DNA from: Streptomyces fradiae ATCC 10745 = DSM 40063
GTDB taxonomy: Bacteria > Actinomycetota > Actinomycetes > Streptomycetales > Streptomycetaceae
Assembly (NCBI RefSeq): GCF_008704425.1
Contig: NZ_CP023696.1
Location: forward strand, 248,001 to 312,000
Length of the DNA: 64,000 nt
Direction of reading: 5' to 3'
Numbering within the stretch: position 1 is the stretch's first letter; each line of letters begins with the position of its first letter. The position numbers and the translations under genes are program-made. Below are positions 35,610 through 44,055 of the stretch, piece after piece. The notes under the pieces are model-generated. The model searched no databases. It worked only from the letters and a program-made list of their open reading frames with translations, and was not told where the DNA came from.

Positions 35610-35927
35610 GCGGCGGCCCGGACGACCGGAGCGCCCGCCCGAGCCGGACGGCGGGCGGGCGGGCGGCGGGTCGGGCGGCCGGGCGGGCCGGTCCGGTGCT
35701 CCCGCCCGGAGGTGCCCGGCGAGCCCCCGCCCGGATCGGCTCGACCGTCCGGCCGGGCGCGGGTCAGGTCCGGGGACGGGCCCCGCCCGGCCCTGACCGG
35801 CATCCGGCCGGACCCGCGCCGGCCCGTCCGGGCGGACCGCCGGGCCGCGGCCCGGCGCGGTGCCCCGCGGGCGGGCTCCCGCCCCGGCGCGCGCACCCCC
35901 GCGGCCGCCCTGGGGCGGTGGCGGTGG
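35610..35927. other. 318-bp convergent intergenic region
   Basis: It lies between the 3' ends of the HldE-like and MFS genes. It is extremely GC-rich with GGGC/CGGG runs and contains one good hairpin (listed separately). Open frames exist on both strands, but their translations are Arg/Pro/Gly low complexity. I see no gene. Confidence 0.65.
35763..35797. terminator. Hairpin between convergent HldE and MFS genes
   Basis: GTCAGGTCCGGG and CCCGGCCCTGAC form a 12-base stem with one mismatch and an 11-base loop, lying between two convergent 3' ends. There is no T-run. It probably ends transcription of the glycan operon and/or the MFS gene. Confidence 0.5.
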
Positions 35928-37295
35928 TCAGGCCGCCGTGCCGAGGGCGGGCCGGACGGCGGCGGGCTCGGGGGCGAGCAGCACCGGGGCCGCGGCGCGG
36001 CGGCCGTGCGCGAGGCGGCCCGCCAGGACGACGGCGGCGATCACCAGGCCGCCCGCCACGAGCGCGCCGCGCGCGCCCGCCAGCTCCATGAGCAGGCCGA
36101 GCGCGGGCGGCCCGGCGAGGCTCCACACCGTACGGACGGTGCTCCACACGCCGAGGACGCGCCCGCGCAGGTGCGGCGGCGGGTCGGTCTGCAGGACGGT
36201 GGTGCCGGCGGTGTCGGAGACGGACTCGGCCACGGCCATCGGCAGGACGAGCACCAGCAGCACGGCCGGCGACGGCGACAGCCCGGCCGCCGCCTGGAGG
36301 AGCCCGCCGGCCGCCGCGAGGGTGCCGACGAGCCGCACGGACGGCCGGCGCAGCCGGGCTCCGAGGACGGCGCCGACGATGCCGCCGACCGCGAGGACGG
36401 TGGAGACGGTGCCGAACGCCCCGGCGCCCCCGGCGAGCGGCCCGGTGACGAGCACGGCGAGTGTCAGCCCGTAGTTGCGGCCGAAGACGGCGCTGACGCC
36501 GCAGACGACGGCGAGACCCACCAGCCGCGGGCGGCGGGCGAAGAACGCCAGCCCCTCCCGTACGGTCATCCCGGCGGCGTCCCGCTCCCGGCCCTCCCGC
36601 CCACGGCCCTCCGGCGCTCCCGCGGGCCCCGGCTCCGCGGCCGTCCGCTCCGGCGGACGGGCCGGTTCGCCCACCGGCCGCAGGAAGGGGATGACGGCCG
36701 CCACGAACAGGAACGACAGCCCGTTGGCCGCGTACGCCGAGGCCGTGCCCAGGAAGGCGACCGCGACGCCCGCGAGCCCGGCGCCCGCCAGGCGGCCCGC
36801 GTTGTGGACGAGGGAGCCGACCCCGATGGCGGACGGCACGTCCTCGGTGCGCACCAGGTCGTTGCCGAGCAGCGCGCAGGCGGGCCCGTCGACGGTGGCG
36901 ATCAGGCCGGTGACGGCGGCGAGCGCCATGAGCACGCCCAGCCCCAGCCGGTCGGTGGCGACGAGGAACGCCGTGGTGAAGGCGACCAGGCCGAGGAGGG
37001 CCTGGCTGACGGCGGCGGTCAGCTTGCGGGGCCAGCGGTCGACGGCGGCCCCGCCGGCCATGCCCACGAGCAGACCGGGCGCGGCCTGCACGGAGAGGGA
37101 CAGCCCGGTCGCGGCGGCGGAGCCGGTGATCTGCAGGACCAGCAGGTTCTGCACGGTCAGCTGCATCCACGTACCGGCGTTGGAGACGAGGTTCGCGACG
37201 GACCACCAGCGCATGCTGCGGTACCGCAGCGAGCGCCACGGCGACGCGCCGGCGGCGGGCGGGGCGGGCGCGGTGGCCCGGAGGGAAGGAGGCAC
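35928..37295 (-). CDS. MFS transporter (MFS_3/enterobactin exporter-like)
   Basis: 455 aa with about 12 hydrophobic segments. The opening RSLRYRSMRWWSVANLVSNAGTWMQLTVQNLLVLQITGS is characteristic of the EntS/MFS_3 exporter branch, followed by GGAAVDRWPRK between segments 2 and 3. A charged cytoplasmic loop (about 205-240) separates the halves. Substrates in this branch are often siderophores or drugs. The start is a GTG; an internal ATG at MRWWSVAN is possible. It is convergent with the glycan operon, so it is not obviously part of it. Confidence 0.88.
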   Translation of the reverse strand: MPPSLRATAPAPPAAGASPWRSLRYRSMRWWSVANLVSNAGTWMQLTVQNLLVLQITGSAAATGLSLSVQAAPGLLVGMAGGAAVDRWPRKLTAAVSQALLGLVAFTTAFLVATDRLGLGVLMALAAVTGLIATVDGPACALLGNDLVRTEDVPSAIGVGSLVHNAGRLAGAGLAGVAVAFLGTASAYAANGLSFLFVAAVIPFLRPVGEPARPPERTAAEPGPAGAPEGRGREGRERDAAGMTVREGLAFFARRPRLVGLAVVCGVSAVFGRNYGLTLAVLVTGPLAGGAGAFGTVSTVLAVGGIVGAVLGARLRRPSVRLVGTLAAAGGLLQAAAGLSPSPAVLLVLVLPMAVAESVSDTAGTTVLQTDPPPHLRGRVLGVWSTVRTVWSLAGPPALGLLMELAGARGALVAGGLVIAAVVLAGRLAHGRRAAAPVLLAPEPAAVRPALGTAA

Positions 37296-37596
37296 GGTGA
37301 GGGAGGGGGCTCGAATGGCGGATCACGGCGGGTGGCCGGCGCGGGCTTCCCGCGCGCCGCGGCTCCACCGCAACGGTGCGCGGACCATCGTGGCAGTTCG
37401 CGCGGGGTGCCTCCGTGGGCCGGGCCTCCGCCGCGGCCCCCGGGTGGGCCGGGGACGGCGCAACGGGCCCCGCGCCGAGGGGAATCCGGCCAAACCGTGT
37501 GCTTGCTCACAGTGACCGTCCGGGGTGCCGGTCCGTGTCGCGCGGGTCACAGTGGGAAGCCAGTGCACCACACCCGAGGAAGGCGGAGGCCGCGGC

Positions 37597-38346
37597 ATGG
37601 GCAGCAGTGGAGTACGGGTCGACCTGCGCGGCAGGCAGGCGCTGGTGACCGGCGGGGCGCGGGGCCTGGGCGCCTCGATCGTGCGGCGGCTGGCCGGGGC
37701 CGGCGCGTCGGTCCTGGTGGCGGACGTGCGCAAGGAGCTGGCGCGGGAGCTGTGCGACGAGCTGAACGGGGACGGCGGCGAGGCGCGCTTCGTGGAGCTG
37801 GACGTCCGGGACCCGGACGCGGTGGCCGGGGTCTTCCGGGAGCTGGACGGCGCCGGGCAGGGGGTCGACGTGCTGGTCAACAACGCGGCCGTGGACGTGT
37901 CGAAGCCGATCGAGCACCTGACGGCCGAGGAGGTGACGCGGGTGGTCCAGACGAACCTGCTCGGCCCGGTGTACCTGTGCCTGGAGGCCTACCGGCGCAT
38001 GATCGCGCGCGGCGGCGGCCACATCGTGAACATCCTGTCCACGGCGGCCAACCGCACCTGGACGGAGGCCGGGCCGTACGCGGCGGGCAAGTCGGGGCTG
38101 CGGGCGTTCACGCACACGCTGTTCAAGGAGGCCCAGCGGGACTGCCCGGGCATCGGGGTGACGGGGGTCGTGGCGGGCGGCATGGAGACGCCGTTCATCA
38201 TGGACCGCTTCCCGGACTCGGACGTGTCGATGCTGCAGAGCCCCGACGTCGTCGCGGACGCGGTGATGTACGCGCTGTCGGTGCCCGAGGGCAGTGTGGC
38301 GGGCGAGATCGTCGTCGTGCCGCGGCGGGAGCCGTCCTGGCCGTAG
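37597..38346 (+). CDS. SDR family NAD(P)-dependent oxidoreductase
   Basis: 249 aa, a normal classical SDR length. Motifs: ALVTGGARGLGASIVRRLA (TGxxxGxG), VNNAAVDV, the Ser in NILSTAANRTW and YAAGKSG (Tyr-x3-Lys). The ATG is preceded by GAGGAAGGCGGAGGCC. It stands alone between the divergent MFS gene and the convergent topoisomerase gene; the substrate is not predictable. Confidence 0.92.
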   Translation: MGSSGVRVDLRGRQALVTGGARGLGASIVRRLAGAGASVLVADVRKELARELCDELNGDGGEARFVELDVRDPDAVAGVFRELDGAGQGVDVLVNNAAVDVSKPIEHLTAEEVTRVVQTNLLGPVYLCLEAYRRMIARGGGHIVNILSTAANRTWTEAGPYAAGKSGLRAFTHTLFKEAQRDCPGIGVTGVVAGGMETPFIMDRFPDSDVSMLQSPDVVADAVMYALSVPEGSVAGEIVVVPRREPSWP

Positions 38347-38567
38347 CCGCCGGACGCGCGGCGCGGCGCGCCTGACCGTGGGCGACGGACGGGCCGGGGC
38401 GCCGGGCAGGCCGGGGACGACCCGGCGGGGACGCCCCGGCGGGGGCGCCGGGCGCGTGGCGGGCCGCCCGGCCGGGGCGGCCGTACGGAGCGGTCGCACG
38501 CGGCCGCCGAGGGGCGCGGCCCGGAAGGGACCGGGCCGGGGCACGCGCGCCGGGCGGGCGGCGGCGC

Positions 38568-39596
38568 TCAGCCGGGCGGGCGGCCGTCGCGCAGCATCCG
38601 CAGGACGGCCCGTTCGGCGGGGCCGTGGGTGGCGGGGAGGCCGTGGACGGCACCGGCGCCGAGCGAGGGCAGGGCGGGGGCGAGCGTGACGCCCTCCTCG
38701 TACAGTTCGACGACGCGCGGGTTGATGTAGGACGCCCGGCACACCGCGGGCGTGTTGCCGAGGTAGCCGGCGACCTCGCGCACGGCCCGTGCGACGGCGC
38801 GGCGGCGCGCGGTCTCGCTGTGCGCGACGGTTTCGGAGACGGCGAGGGCGACGGCCGCCATGACGGTGGCGTGCCAGGTGCGGAAGTCCTTCGCGGTGGC
38901 CTCGACGCCGGCGAGGTCGCGCAGGTACGCGTTGACCTCGGCGCCGCTGACGTCGTGCCAGGCGCGGCCCTCCCAGTACGCGAGGAGCCGCTCGCCGCCG
39001 CCCCCGCGGCGCGCGAGCGCGGTGAGGGCGCGCAGCGTCGGCTCGTCGGCGACGGCGTGGACGCGCTGCCTGCCGTGCTTCGCCGGGTAGCTGAGGACGA
39101 TCTCGCCGCGGGTGCGGGTGGAGTGGTCGCGCAGCAGGGTGGTCAGCCCGTACGTCTGGTTCCGGTCGGCGTACCGCTCGCCGCCGACGCGCAGGAAGCC
39201 GAGGTCGAGGAGGCGCACGGCGGTGGCGAGGACGCGCTCGCGGGTCAGGCCCCGCGTGGCCAGGCCCGCCTCGACGGCCTCCCGGACGCGGGGCAGGGCC
39301 TCGGCGAGCTCCAGGACGTGGTCGTGCTTGGCCTGCTCCTGCCGGGCGCGGAAGACCGGGTGGTACAGGTACTGGCGCCGTCCCGCGGCGTCCGTGCCGA
39401 CGGCCTGGAGGTGGCCGTTGGGCCGGGCGCAGATCCACACGTCCCGCCACGCGGGCGGGATGACGAGGGCCTTGACCCGGGTCAGCTCCGCCGGGTCGCG
39501 CAGCGGTCCGCCGCTCGGGTCCAGATAGCGGAAGCCGCGCCCGTGGCGGACGCGGGTGTGGCCCGGATCGGTGGGCCGGACGTGGGCGAGGCGCAC
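38568..39596 (-). CDS. DNA topoisomerase IB (bacterial poxvirus-like)
   Basis: 342 aa. The N-terminal domain has GRGFRYLDPSGGPL and VIPPAWRDVWIC. The catalytic domain has FLRVGGERYADRNQTYGLTTLL (catalytic Arg), YPAKHGRQR, KDFRTWHATV (second Arg/His region) and the nucleophile Tyr290 in RASYINPRVVELYEEG. It relaxes supercoils by a 3'-phosphotyrosine intermediate. The GTG start lies 12 bp after the stop of the DUF3140 gene, so the two are likely co-transcribed. Confidence 0.93.
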   Translation of the reverse strand: MRLAHVRPTDPGHTRVRHGRGFRYLDPSGGPLRDPAELTRVKALVIPPAWRDVWICARPNGHLQAVGTDAAGRRQYLYHPVFRARQEQAKHDHVLELAEALPRVREAVEAGLATRGLTRERVLATAVRLLDLGFLRVGGERYADRNQTYGLTTLLRDHSTRTRGEIVLSYPAKHGRQRVHAVADEPTLRALTALARRGGGGERLLAYWEGRAWHDVSGAEVNAYLRDLAGVEATAKDFRTWHATVMAAVALAVSETVAHSETARRRAVARAVREVAGYLGNTPAVCRASYINPRVVELYEEGVTLAPALPSLGAGAVHGLPATHGPAERAVLRMLRDGRPPG

Positions 39597-39608
39597 GGGC
39601 GGCGCCGC

Positions 39609-39947
39609 TCAGGCCGGCTTCAGCGGGTCGTGGCCGATGTTCATCAGGCCGTGCCGCCAGTCGGCGCCGCCGGCCGTGGGCTCCATGTCGGGATCGCGCT
39701 GCGAGCGGACGACGCCGCAGACGCGGCGCATCACGGCGACGTCGTCCTCGGTGAGGTCGGTGCGCCGCTTGCCCAGGATCTCCAGCACGCGGCGGCCGGT
39801 GCGGGGCCCGGCGCGGTCGGGGAGTTCCTCGGTCTCCTCGTGGGCGGCCGTGGTGCTCAGCCACTCCTGGAGTTCGCGCGAGGTCATGTTGACCGCCGCG
39901 TGGAACTCGTCCCACAGCTCGGCGCTGATCCGGTCGGACGCTGCCAT
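39609..39947 (-). CDS. DUF3140 domain protein
   Basis: 112 aa. The core EFHAAVNMTSRELQEWL, followed by GRRVLEILGKRRTDLTEDDVAVMRRVCGVV and a C-terminal DWRHGLMNIGHDPLK, is the DUF3140 pattern, found in small actinobacterial proteins proposed to bind DNA. The ATG is preceded by GGGAGGAACGTC, a good ribosome binding site. It sits directly upstream of topoisomerase IB, which fits a DNA-related role. Confidence 0.88.
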   Translation of the reverse strand: MAASDRISAELWDEFHAAVNMTSRELQEWLSTTAAHEETEELPDRAGPRTGRRVLEILGKRRTDLTEDDVAVMRRVCGVVRSQRDPDMEPTAGGADWRHGLMNIGHDPLKPA

Positions 39948-40349
39948 GACGTTCCTCCCGTCGGGCCGGTACGGATGTCTCCCGCACGGGTTGCCCCGCG
40001 CCTGGCCCGCAAACCCGCCAGCGAACACCAGGCGGCGCTGACGGGTTGGCCTTGGGCACCTTGGCTGCGTGCAGCGGCGGGGAGGTGGAGAATCCGGGGC
40101 CATGACCATGGAACAGGCCCCGCGCCGCTTCGGTACCGAGTTCGTCGCCGAGCAGCGTCGCCGCTACGCCAGGCGGGCGTCGGAGAGCCGGATGCAGGGC
40201 CCTGCCGGTGCCCGCCGACGACCTGGAGACGCCCGGCCATGTCTCCACCGTACGCCCGGGCCCGGGGCGGGCCGGAGACTGCCAGGGGCCCGGGCGGGGG
40301 CCGTCACGCTCCCCGCCCGGGCCCCTGAGCTTCGAGGGCTCGGCGCGGC
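39948..40349. other. Gap holding an uncertain small ORF and a strong hairpin
   Basis: Divergent from the DUF3140 gene, an ATG at 40102 starts MTMEQAPRRFGTEFVAEQRRRYARRASESRMQG, which looks like real soluble protein. After that the frame becomes Arg/Pro-rich and runs through the hairpin at 40284-40326. Another frame (PADDLETPGHVSTVRP) looks better in the middle, so a small gene with a frameshift is possible. I do not recognise it and do not call it a gene. Confidence 0.35.
40284..40326. terminator. Strong hairpin at the 3' end of the methyltransferase gene
   Basis: AGGGGCCCGGGCGGGG and its perfect 16-base complement flank an 11-base loop. It lies 24 bp beyond the stop of the minus-strand methyltransferase gene and after the uncertain plus-strand small ORF, so it could end transcripts from both sides. 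Confidence 0.65.
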
Positions 40350-41337
40350 CTATCGGGTCAGGCGCAGGTGCCGGCCGTAGGCGCCTCGGGCGAGGGCGGG
40401 GGTGTAGGTCTCGGGCGCTGGGCGGCCGACGTCCTCCCAGGCGGTCAGCCAGTCGCGCAGGGCGACAAGGGACGGGGAGTCGGGGCGGTCGGCGAGGATC
40501 GTTCCGTCTTGCTGGAGGACGGCGGCCGTGGCCTGGGTGGAGTGCCCGATGGCCCACAGGTCCGGGGTGAGGCCGGCCATGGTGAGCTGCGGGTCGGCCT
40601 GGGCGGCGGTGAAGGTCCGCCAGGACGGCCAGTCGAGCTCGCCTCCGTCGTACGGCTCGGTGTGGGCGTTCTTGAGGAGGCGGGCGAGCGCGGTGCGGGC
40701 GCCGGTGTGGAGGCGGTCGTCGCGTTTCGCGCCAGGCGATGGAGATCCACGAGGGGGCCGGGGTGCGGTTCTCCCAGTCCACCCACCGGCCCGGCAGGTC
40801 GAGGTTGTCCTTGGGGGAGCCGGTCGCCTCGATGTGTCCGCCGGTGAACACCGCCTTGACGACCGGCTCGGCGCCGCTCACGCGGATCTTGGCGACCACC
40901 GTCATGTCGGGGACGGTCGCGGTCGGGAGCGGGGCGACGATCAGGCCGCCGTCGGCGACCTGGTCCACCCATGCCTTGGGCAGCAGCGGCGGGGTGCACC
41001 AGGCCACCATCCGGTCGTAGGGCGCCCGCTCCGGGAAGCCGGCGGTGCCTTCGGCGACGTGGCAGCGGATGTGGTCGAGGCCGCGCTCGTGGTGGATGAG
41101 GTTCGCCCAGCGCACGAGGTAGGCGTCGATGTCGAGGCTGGTCACATGGCCGGTGGGGCCGACGAGCTGGGCGAGCAGGGCGCCGGAGTACCCGGAGCCG
41201 GTGCCGGACTCGGCGACGTTCATGCCCGCGTGGACGTCGAGGGTGGTGAGCTCGCGGTGGATGACGGCCGGGTTGGAGCGGTGCGGGGTGGCGCCGCGGC
41301 CGTCGTGGTGGGTGTAGTGGCGTTCGGGGACGGTCAT
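40350..41337 (-). pseudogene. PIMT-type (protein-L-isoaspartate) methyltransferase of a lasso locus, frameshifted
   Basis: The N-terminal 200 residues are a class I SAM methyltransferase of the isoaspartate type: VIHRELTTLDVHAGMNVAESGTGSGYSGALLAQLVG with the GxGSGY motif, VTSLDID and YDRMVAWCTPPLLPKAWVDQV. After PSWISIAWRE the frame shifts near 40735, where one extra base (an AAA run) explains it. The rest reads RDDRLHTGARTALARLL and ends AYGRHLRLTR before TAG. The joined protein is about 328 aa. PIMT homologues of RiPP loci convert an Asp to an aspartimide or methyl ester. It lies 115 bp downstream of the B2 gene on the same strand. Confidence 0.75.
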
Positions 41338-41452
41338 GGCGGCGCCGGCGACGGCGGTCGCTGCTCACTCCTTCGAGGGGCTTGGGGCACTTGTATGCGA
41401 CAACTGCTCCGGGCGGGTGAAGGACACGCACCCGGCGGCGCGTTGACGGGGG

Positions 41453-41875
41453 TCAGATCGTGAGGGCGGTGTGGTGGTGCCATCCGGCGTCCGTGTACTC
41501 GCCGACGGGGCCGTGGCCGGGCAGTTCGGCCCAGGCGTGGTACTCGACCGGCGGCGGGGCGAACCGGGCCCCCAGGTGCCAGTCGAGGCGGCGGCCGAGC
41601 AGGGCGGCGGCGAGCACGGCCCCGAGGGAGGTCTCCATGCAGGCGGCCCGCCCGGGCCACCAGCGGGCCGTGTGCCGTACGGCGCCGACGAGGGCCTCGG
41701 CCCGGGCCGTGTCCAGCTCGCGCCGGCCCCGGCGCCGGGCGAGACGGGCGGCCCGGACCGTGTGCCGGAACGGCAGCCGCAGCAGGACCAGGGCGAGCGC
41801 GAGCCCGGCCGCGGCGGCCAGCCGCTCGGGACACGTGCCGGTGCGGACGGTGGAGTACGCCTCCATGCTGGTCAC
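41453..41875 (-). CDS. Lasso peptide biosynthesis B2 protein (leader peptidase)
   Basis: 140 aa, the normal size for split-B lasso loci. The transglutaminase-like Cys-His-Asp triad is visible: Cys79 in GRAACMETSLG, His113 in EYHAWAEL and a candidate Asp129 in EYTDAGWH. A hydrophobic stretch near the N-terminus (LAAAAGLALALVLLRLPF) is also usual for B2. It removes the leader peptide from the precursor, guided by B1. The GTG start overlaps the B1 stop (GTGA). The gene looks intact although its cyclase partner is truncated. Confidence 0.9.
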   Translation of the reverse strand: MTSMEAYSTVRTGTCPERLAAAAGLALALVLLRLPFRHTVRAARLARRRGRRELDTARAEALVGAVRHTARWWPGRAACMETSLGAVLAAALLGRRLDWHLGARFAPPPVEYHAWAELPGHGPVGEYTDAGWHHHTALTI

Positions 41876-42174
41876 GACGGCCGCCTCCATCGGCGGCGGC
41901 GCGGCCGGGCCGGCGCCTGGCCGCGCAGGGCGAGGCTCTGCGCGGCCAGTGCCTCGGCGACCGTGCGGACGTCGGCGGCGGCCTGCTCGACGCCGATGCC
42001 GTACCGCTCGGCGTACCGGTCAGTGGCTTCCTCCTGGCTGGTGGAGGCCAGCAGGAGCATCACGGCGGCCGACGCGGTCGGGGTCAGGTAGGACCAGCGG
42101 CCGGTCTGCTCGCTGAGGATCGCGCCGCCCTCGTCGGTGAGTACGGGGTGGGTGCCCTCACGCAGCCGCCACAC
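41872..42174 (-). CDS. Lasso peptide B1 protein (PqqD-like RiPP recognition element)
   Basis: 100 aa. The winged-helix RRE pattern is WRLREGTHPVLTDEGGAILSEQTGRWSYLTPTASAAVMLLLAS, followed by a helical part ending in an Arg-rich tail. The RRE binds the precursor leader and delivers it to B2. The GTG start lies 17 bases inside the 3' end of the cyclase fragment, and the stop overlaps the B2 start (GTGA), the standard C-B1-B2 order. No frame damage was seen. Confidence 0.85.
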   Translation of the reverse strand: MWRLREGTHPVLTDEGGAILSEQTGRWSYLTPTASAAVMLLLASTSQEEATDRYAERYGIGVEQAAADVRTVAEALAAQSLALRGQAPARPRRRRWRRPS

Positions 42175-42617
42175 GGCCGCCCACCTCCTCCCACCACGCC
42201 GCCCGGGCGGCGGTGTGCTGCCGCAGCCACACCTCGGCGGCCACCACCGGGTGCAGGGCGCCCTGGGCGGTCGGTTGCCCGGCCGCGGCCCGCGTGAGCG
42301 CGTCGGCGACCGGCTGCTCGGTGACCAGCCCGAGCGCCGCGAGCTGCGACGACGGCCCCAGCAGGTCCTTGAGGACGGGGGCGCCTGCGCGCAGGCCCGC
42401 GTACGCGAGGGCGTCGAAACCGCCCTTCGCCGTACGGGCCAGCACGAAGCCGGGTACCACCGGGCTGCCGGCGGACGCCGCGTCCAGCAGCGGCTTGTAG
42501 GCGCCGGGGGGCGCCGCGCTCGTCGGCGGGCACGGCGAGACAGGCCCGGATGACCTCGTTGTCCAGGAACGGGTTCCCCCCGGCGGTCATCGTACGAGCG
42601 CCCGCCTCCGTTTTCAC
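42158..42617 (-). pseudogene. C-terminal remnant of lasso macrolactam cyclase (asparagine synthase homologue)
   Basis: Only about 150 residues remain of a protein normally near 600 aa. NPFLDNEVIRACLAVPADERG, then KPLLDAASAGSPVVPGFVLARTAKGGFDALAYAG and ALHPVVAAEVWLRQHTAARAAWW match the end of the asparagine-synthase domain. The glutaminase-like N-terminus and the ATP-binding SGGxDS motif are absent. One extra G in the run at 42506-42511 also breaks the frame between ADERG and AYKPLL. Sequence upstream of about 42617 is unrelated: a hairpin, then an integrase fragment on the other strand. A full cyclase is not encoded here. Confidence 0.85.
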
Positions 42618-42684
42618 GGCCGCGACCCCTTGACCACGTGCTGGTCAAGGGGTCGGTCAAGGGGGTGCGGCTTCAGCCCTGCGG
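42618..42684. repeat. Hairpin with 13-bp perfect arms at the cyclase breakpoint
   Basis: GACCCCTTGACCA (42624-42636) and TGGTCAAGGGGTC (42642-42654) are perfect complements around CGTGC. GGTCAAGGGG is then repeated directly at 42655. The element lies precisely between the truncated cyclase and the integrase remnant, which suggests a recombination scar, an att-like core or a terminator brought in by the mobile element. Confidence 0.6.
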
Positions 42685-42924
42685 GTGTTTCCCGGCCGCC
42701 GGGCGCGCCAGCCCTTCCGCTCCGATCACCTGTCCGTGCTCCTCAACGAGATCGGTGTCCCAGTGGCTGCCGCCCGCGGCGCCGCCATCCGACAGCAACT
42801 CCTTGAGATGCCCGCTCCCGTCGTCGCGGATGGTCTCGGCTACCACGACAAGACCACCACCCGCCTGCTCGACGAGACCGGCGGGACGTGGAGCCGCTAT
42901 GCCGCTGGAGGTCACACACGGTCA
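42685..42924 (+). pseudogene. C-terminal fragment of a tyrosine recombinase/integrase
   Basis: The translation FRSDHLSVLLNEIGVPVAAARGAAIRQQLLEMPAPVVADGLGYHDKTTTRLLDETGGTWSRYAAGGHTR matches the C-terminal end of Streptomyces site-specific integrases, including the GYHDKTTTR region and the terminal GTWSRY. About 80 residues remain; the catalytic N-terminal part is absent. After HTR the frame runs on into unrelated sequence. Confidence 0.7.
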
Positions 42925-42991
42925 CCGGCAGGTTGGGTTCCGCGGGGACCTGGCGACAGTTGCATACAAGAGCCCACCAGTAATCTGCCGG

Positions 42992-43750
42992 TCAGCGGGT
43001 GGTGAATCCACCGTCGATCGCGAGGGCTGCGCCAGTGATGAACGAGGCGTCGTCGCTCAGCAGGAACGCCACGAACGGGGCGATCTCCTCGGGCCGGGCG
43101 ATGCGGTTCACCGGGTGCATTGCCGAGATCTGCGCGACGGCCTCGTCGCTGGTCAGCATCGAGGTGCGGGCCAGCGGCGTGTCGACGCCGCCGGTGGTGA
43201 TGGCGTTGACACGCACGCCCTGTTCGGCCACTTCGAGCGCGGTGGCCCGGGTCAGACCCACGACCGCGTGCTTGGCGGCGACGTATGGGGCGACGCCGGG
43301 CAGCGCGACGACCCCCATGTTGGAGGCGTTGTTGACGATCGCCCCACGGGTCTTGAGCACCTCCGGTATCTGGTGCTTGAGGCAGTTGAAGACGCTGGTG
43401 ACGTTCTGTGCGATCTCGGCATTCCAGGCGGCGCCGTCGATACTGGATACCGGGCCGGAGGCATTGACAGAGCCGGCGTTGTTGAACGCCCCGTCCAGGC
43501 TGCCGAATTCGGAGAGCGCCGCTGCGACCAGCGCGGCTGCGTCGGCCTCGACGGAGACATCGGCGGGAACGAAGAGCGCCCGGCCACCCATGGCCCGGAT
43601 GTTCTCGGCCGCCCCTTCACCGATGTCCTTGCGACGGGCGCCGATGACGACGGCGGCGCCTTCCGACGCGAGTCGCCGCGCGACGGCGAGGCCGATGCCG
43701 GAGGAACCGCCGGTGACGACGAAGACCTTGGAGTCCAGACGGGAAGACAT
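42992..43750 (-). CDS. SDR family oxidoreductase
   Basis: 252 aa, complete. VFVVTGGSSGIGLAVARRLA (TGxxxGIG), FNNAGSV, the Ser in VNNASNMGVV and YVAAKHA (Tyr-x3-Lys), ending LAIDGGFTTR as in ketoreductase/dehydrogenase-like SDRs. GC content and codon use are lower than in the flanking chromosome, in line with the surrounding mobile DNA. It is the only complete enzyme gene between the two integrase remnants, so it is probably cargo. Confidence 0.92.
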   Translation of the reverse strand: MSSRLDSKVFVVTGGSSGIGLAVARRLASEGAAVVIGARRKDIGEGAAENIRAMGGRALFVPADVSVEADAAALVAAALSEFGSLDGAFNNAGSVNASGPVSSIDGAAWNAEIAQNVTSVFNCLKHQIPEVLKTRGAIVNNASNMGVVALPGVAPYVAAKHAVVGLTRATALEVAEQGVRVNAITTGGVDTPLARTSMLTSDEAVAQISAMHPVNRIARPEEIAPFVAFLLSDDASFITGAALAIDGGFTTR

Positions 43751-44055
43751 GGAGAGACCTTTCGGGGTGAGGTGGTACCAGTGGGGTCGGCTGGGCCCGG
43801 AGCACGACCACCTCCGTCAGACTGCAGTACGACGGCAGCCGAGTCTGGCGGGTATCCGACCTCACGTTGCGCCCGGTCACCACCCCCGGGAAGCAGGCCG
43901 GGTGCCAGGACGACTCGGCCACGATGAGGGACCTGGCACTGGTGAGCTCGCACGCCCAACCATCGCCGGTGCATGCGCCGACCAAGAACAAGCGTCACTC
44001 TCTGCAGCCAACGGAGGCGGCAACCCGGAGAACTCGCGACAGTCGAATGCGCGAG
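43751..44055. other. 305-bp region between SDR and IS fragment
   Basis: The left part probably holds the SDR promoter; GGTGAGGTGGTACCAGTGG is a possible regulator site. The rest encodes nothing I recognise in any frame. It may include the degraded 5' part of the IS5-type element whose 3' part follows. Confidence 0.5.

Noticed and set aside
40102..40380. Small plus-strand gene as lasso precursor peptide
   Set aside because: It lies on the opposite strand at the far end of the cluster, lacks a recognisable leader/core with Gly or Cys at core position 1 and an Asp/Glu acceptor, and the frame runs into a terminator hairpin.
37507..41337. A 1276-codon minus-strand frame beginning with the methyltransferase
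   Set aside because: Only the first 200 residues are methyltransferase. The rest is a shadow frame running through the topoisomerase IB, DUF3140 and SDR genes.
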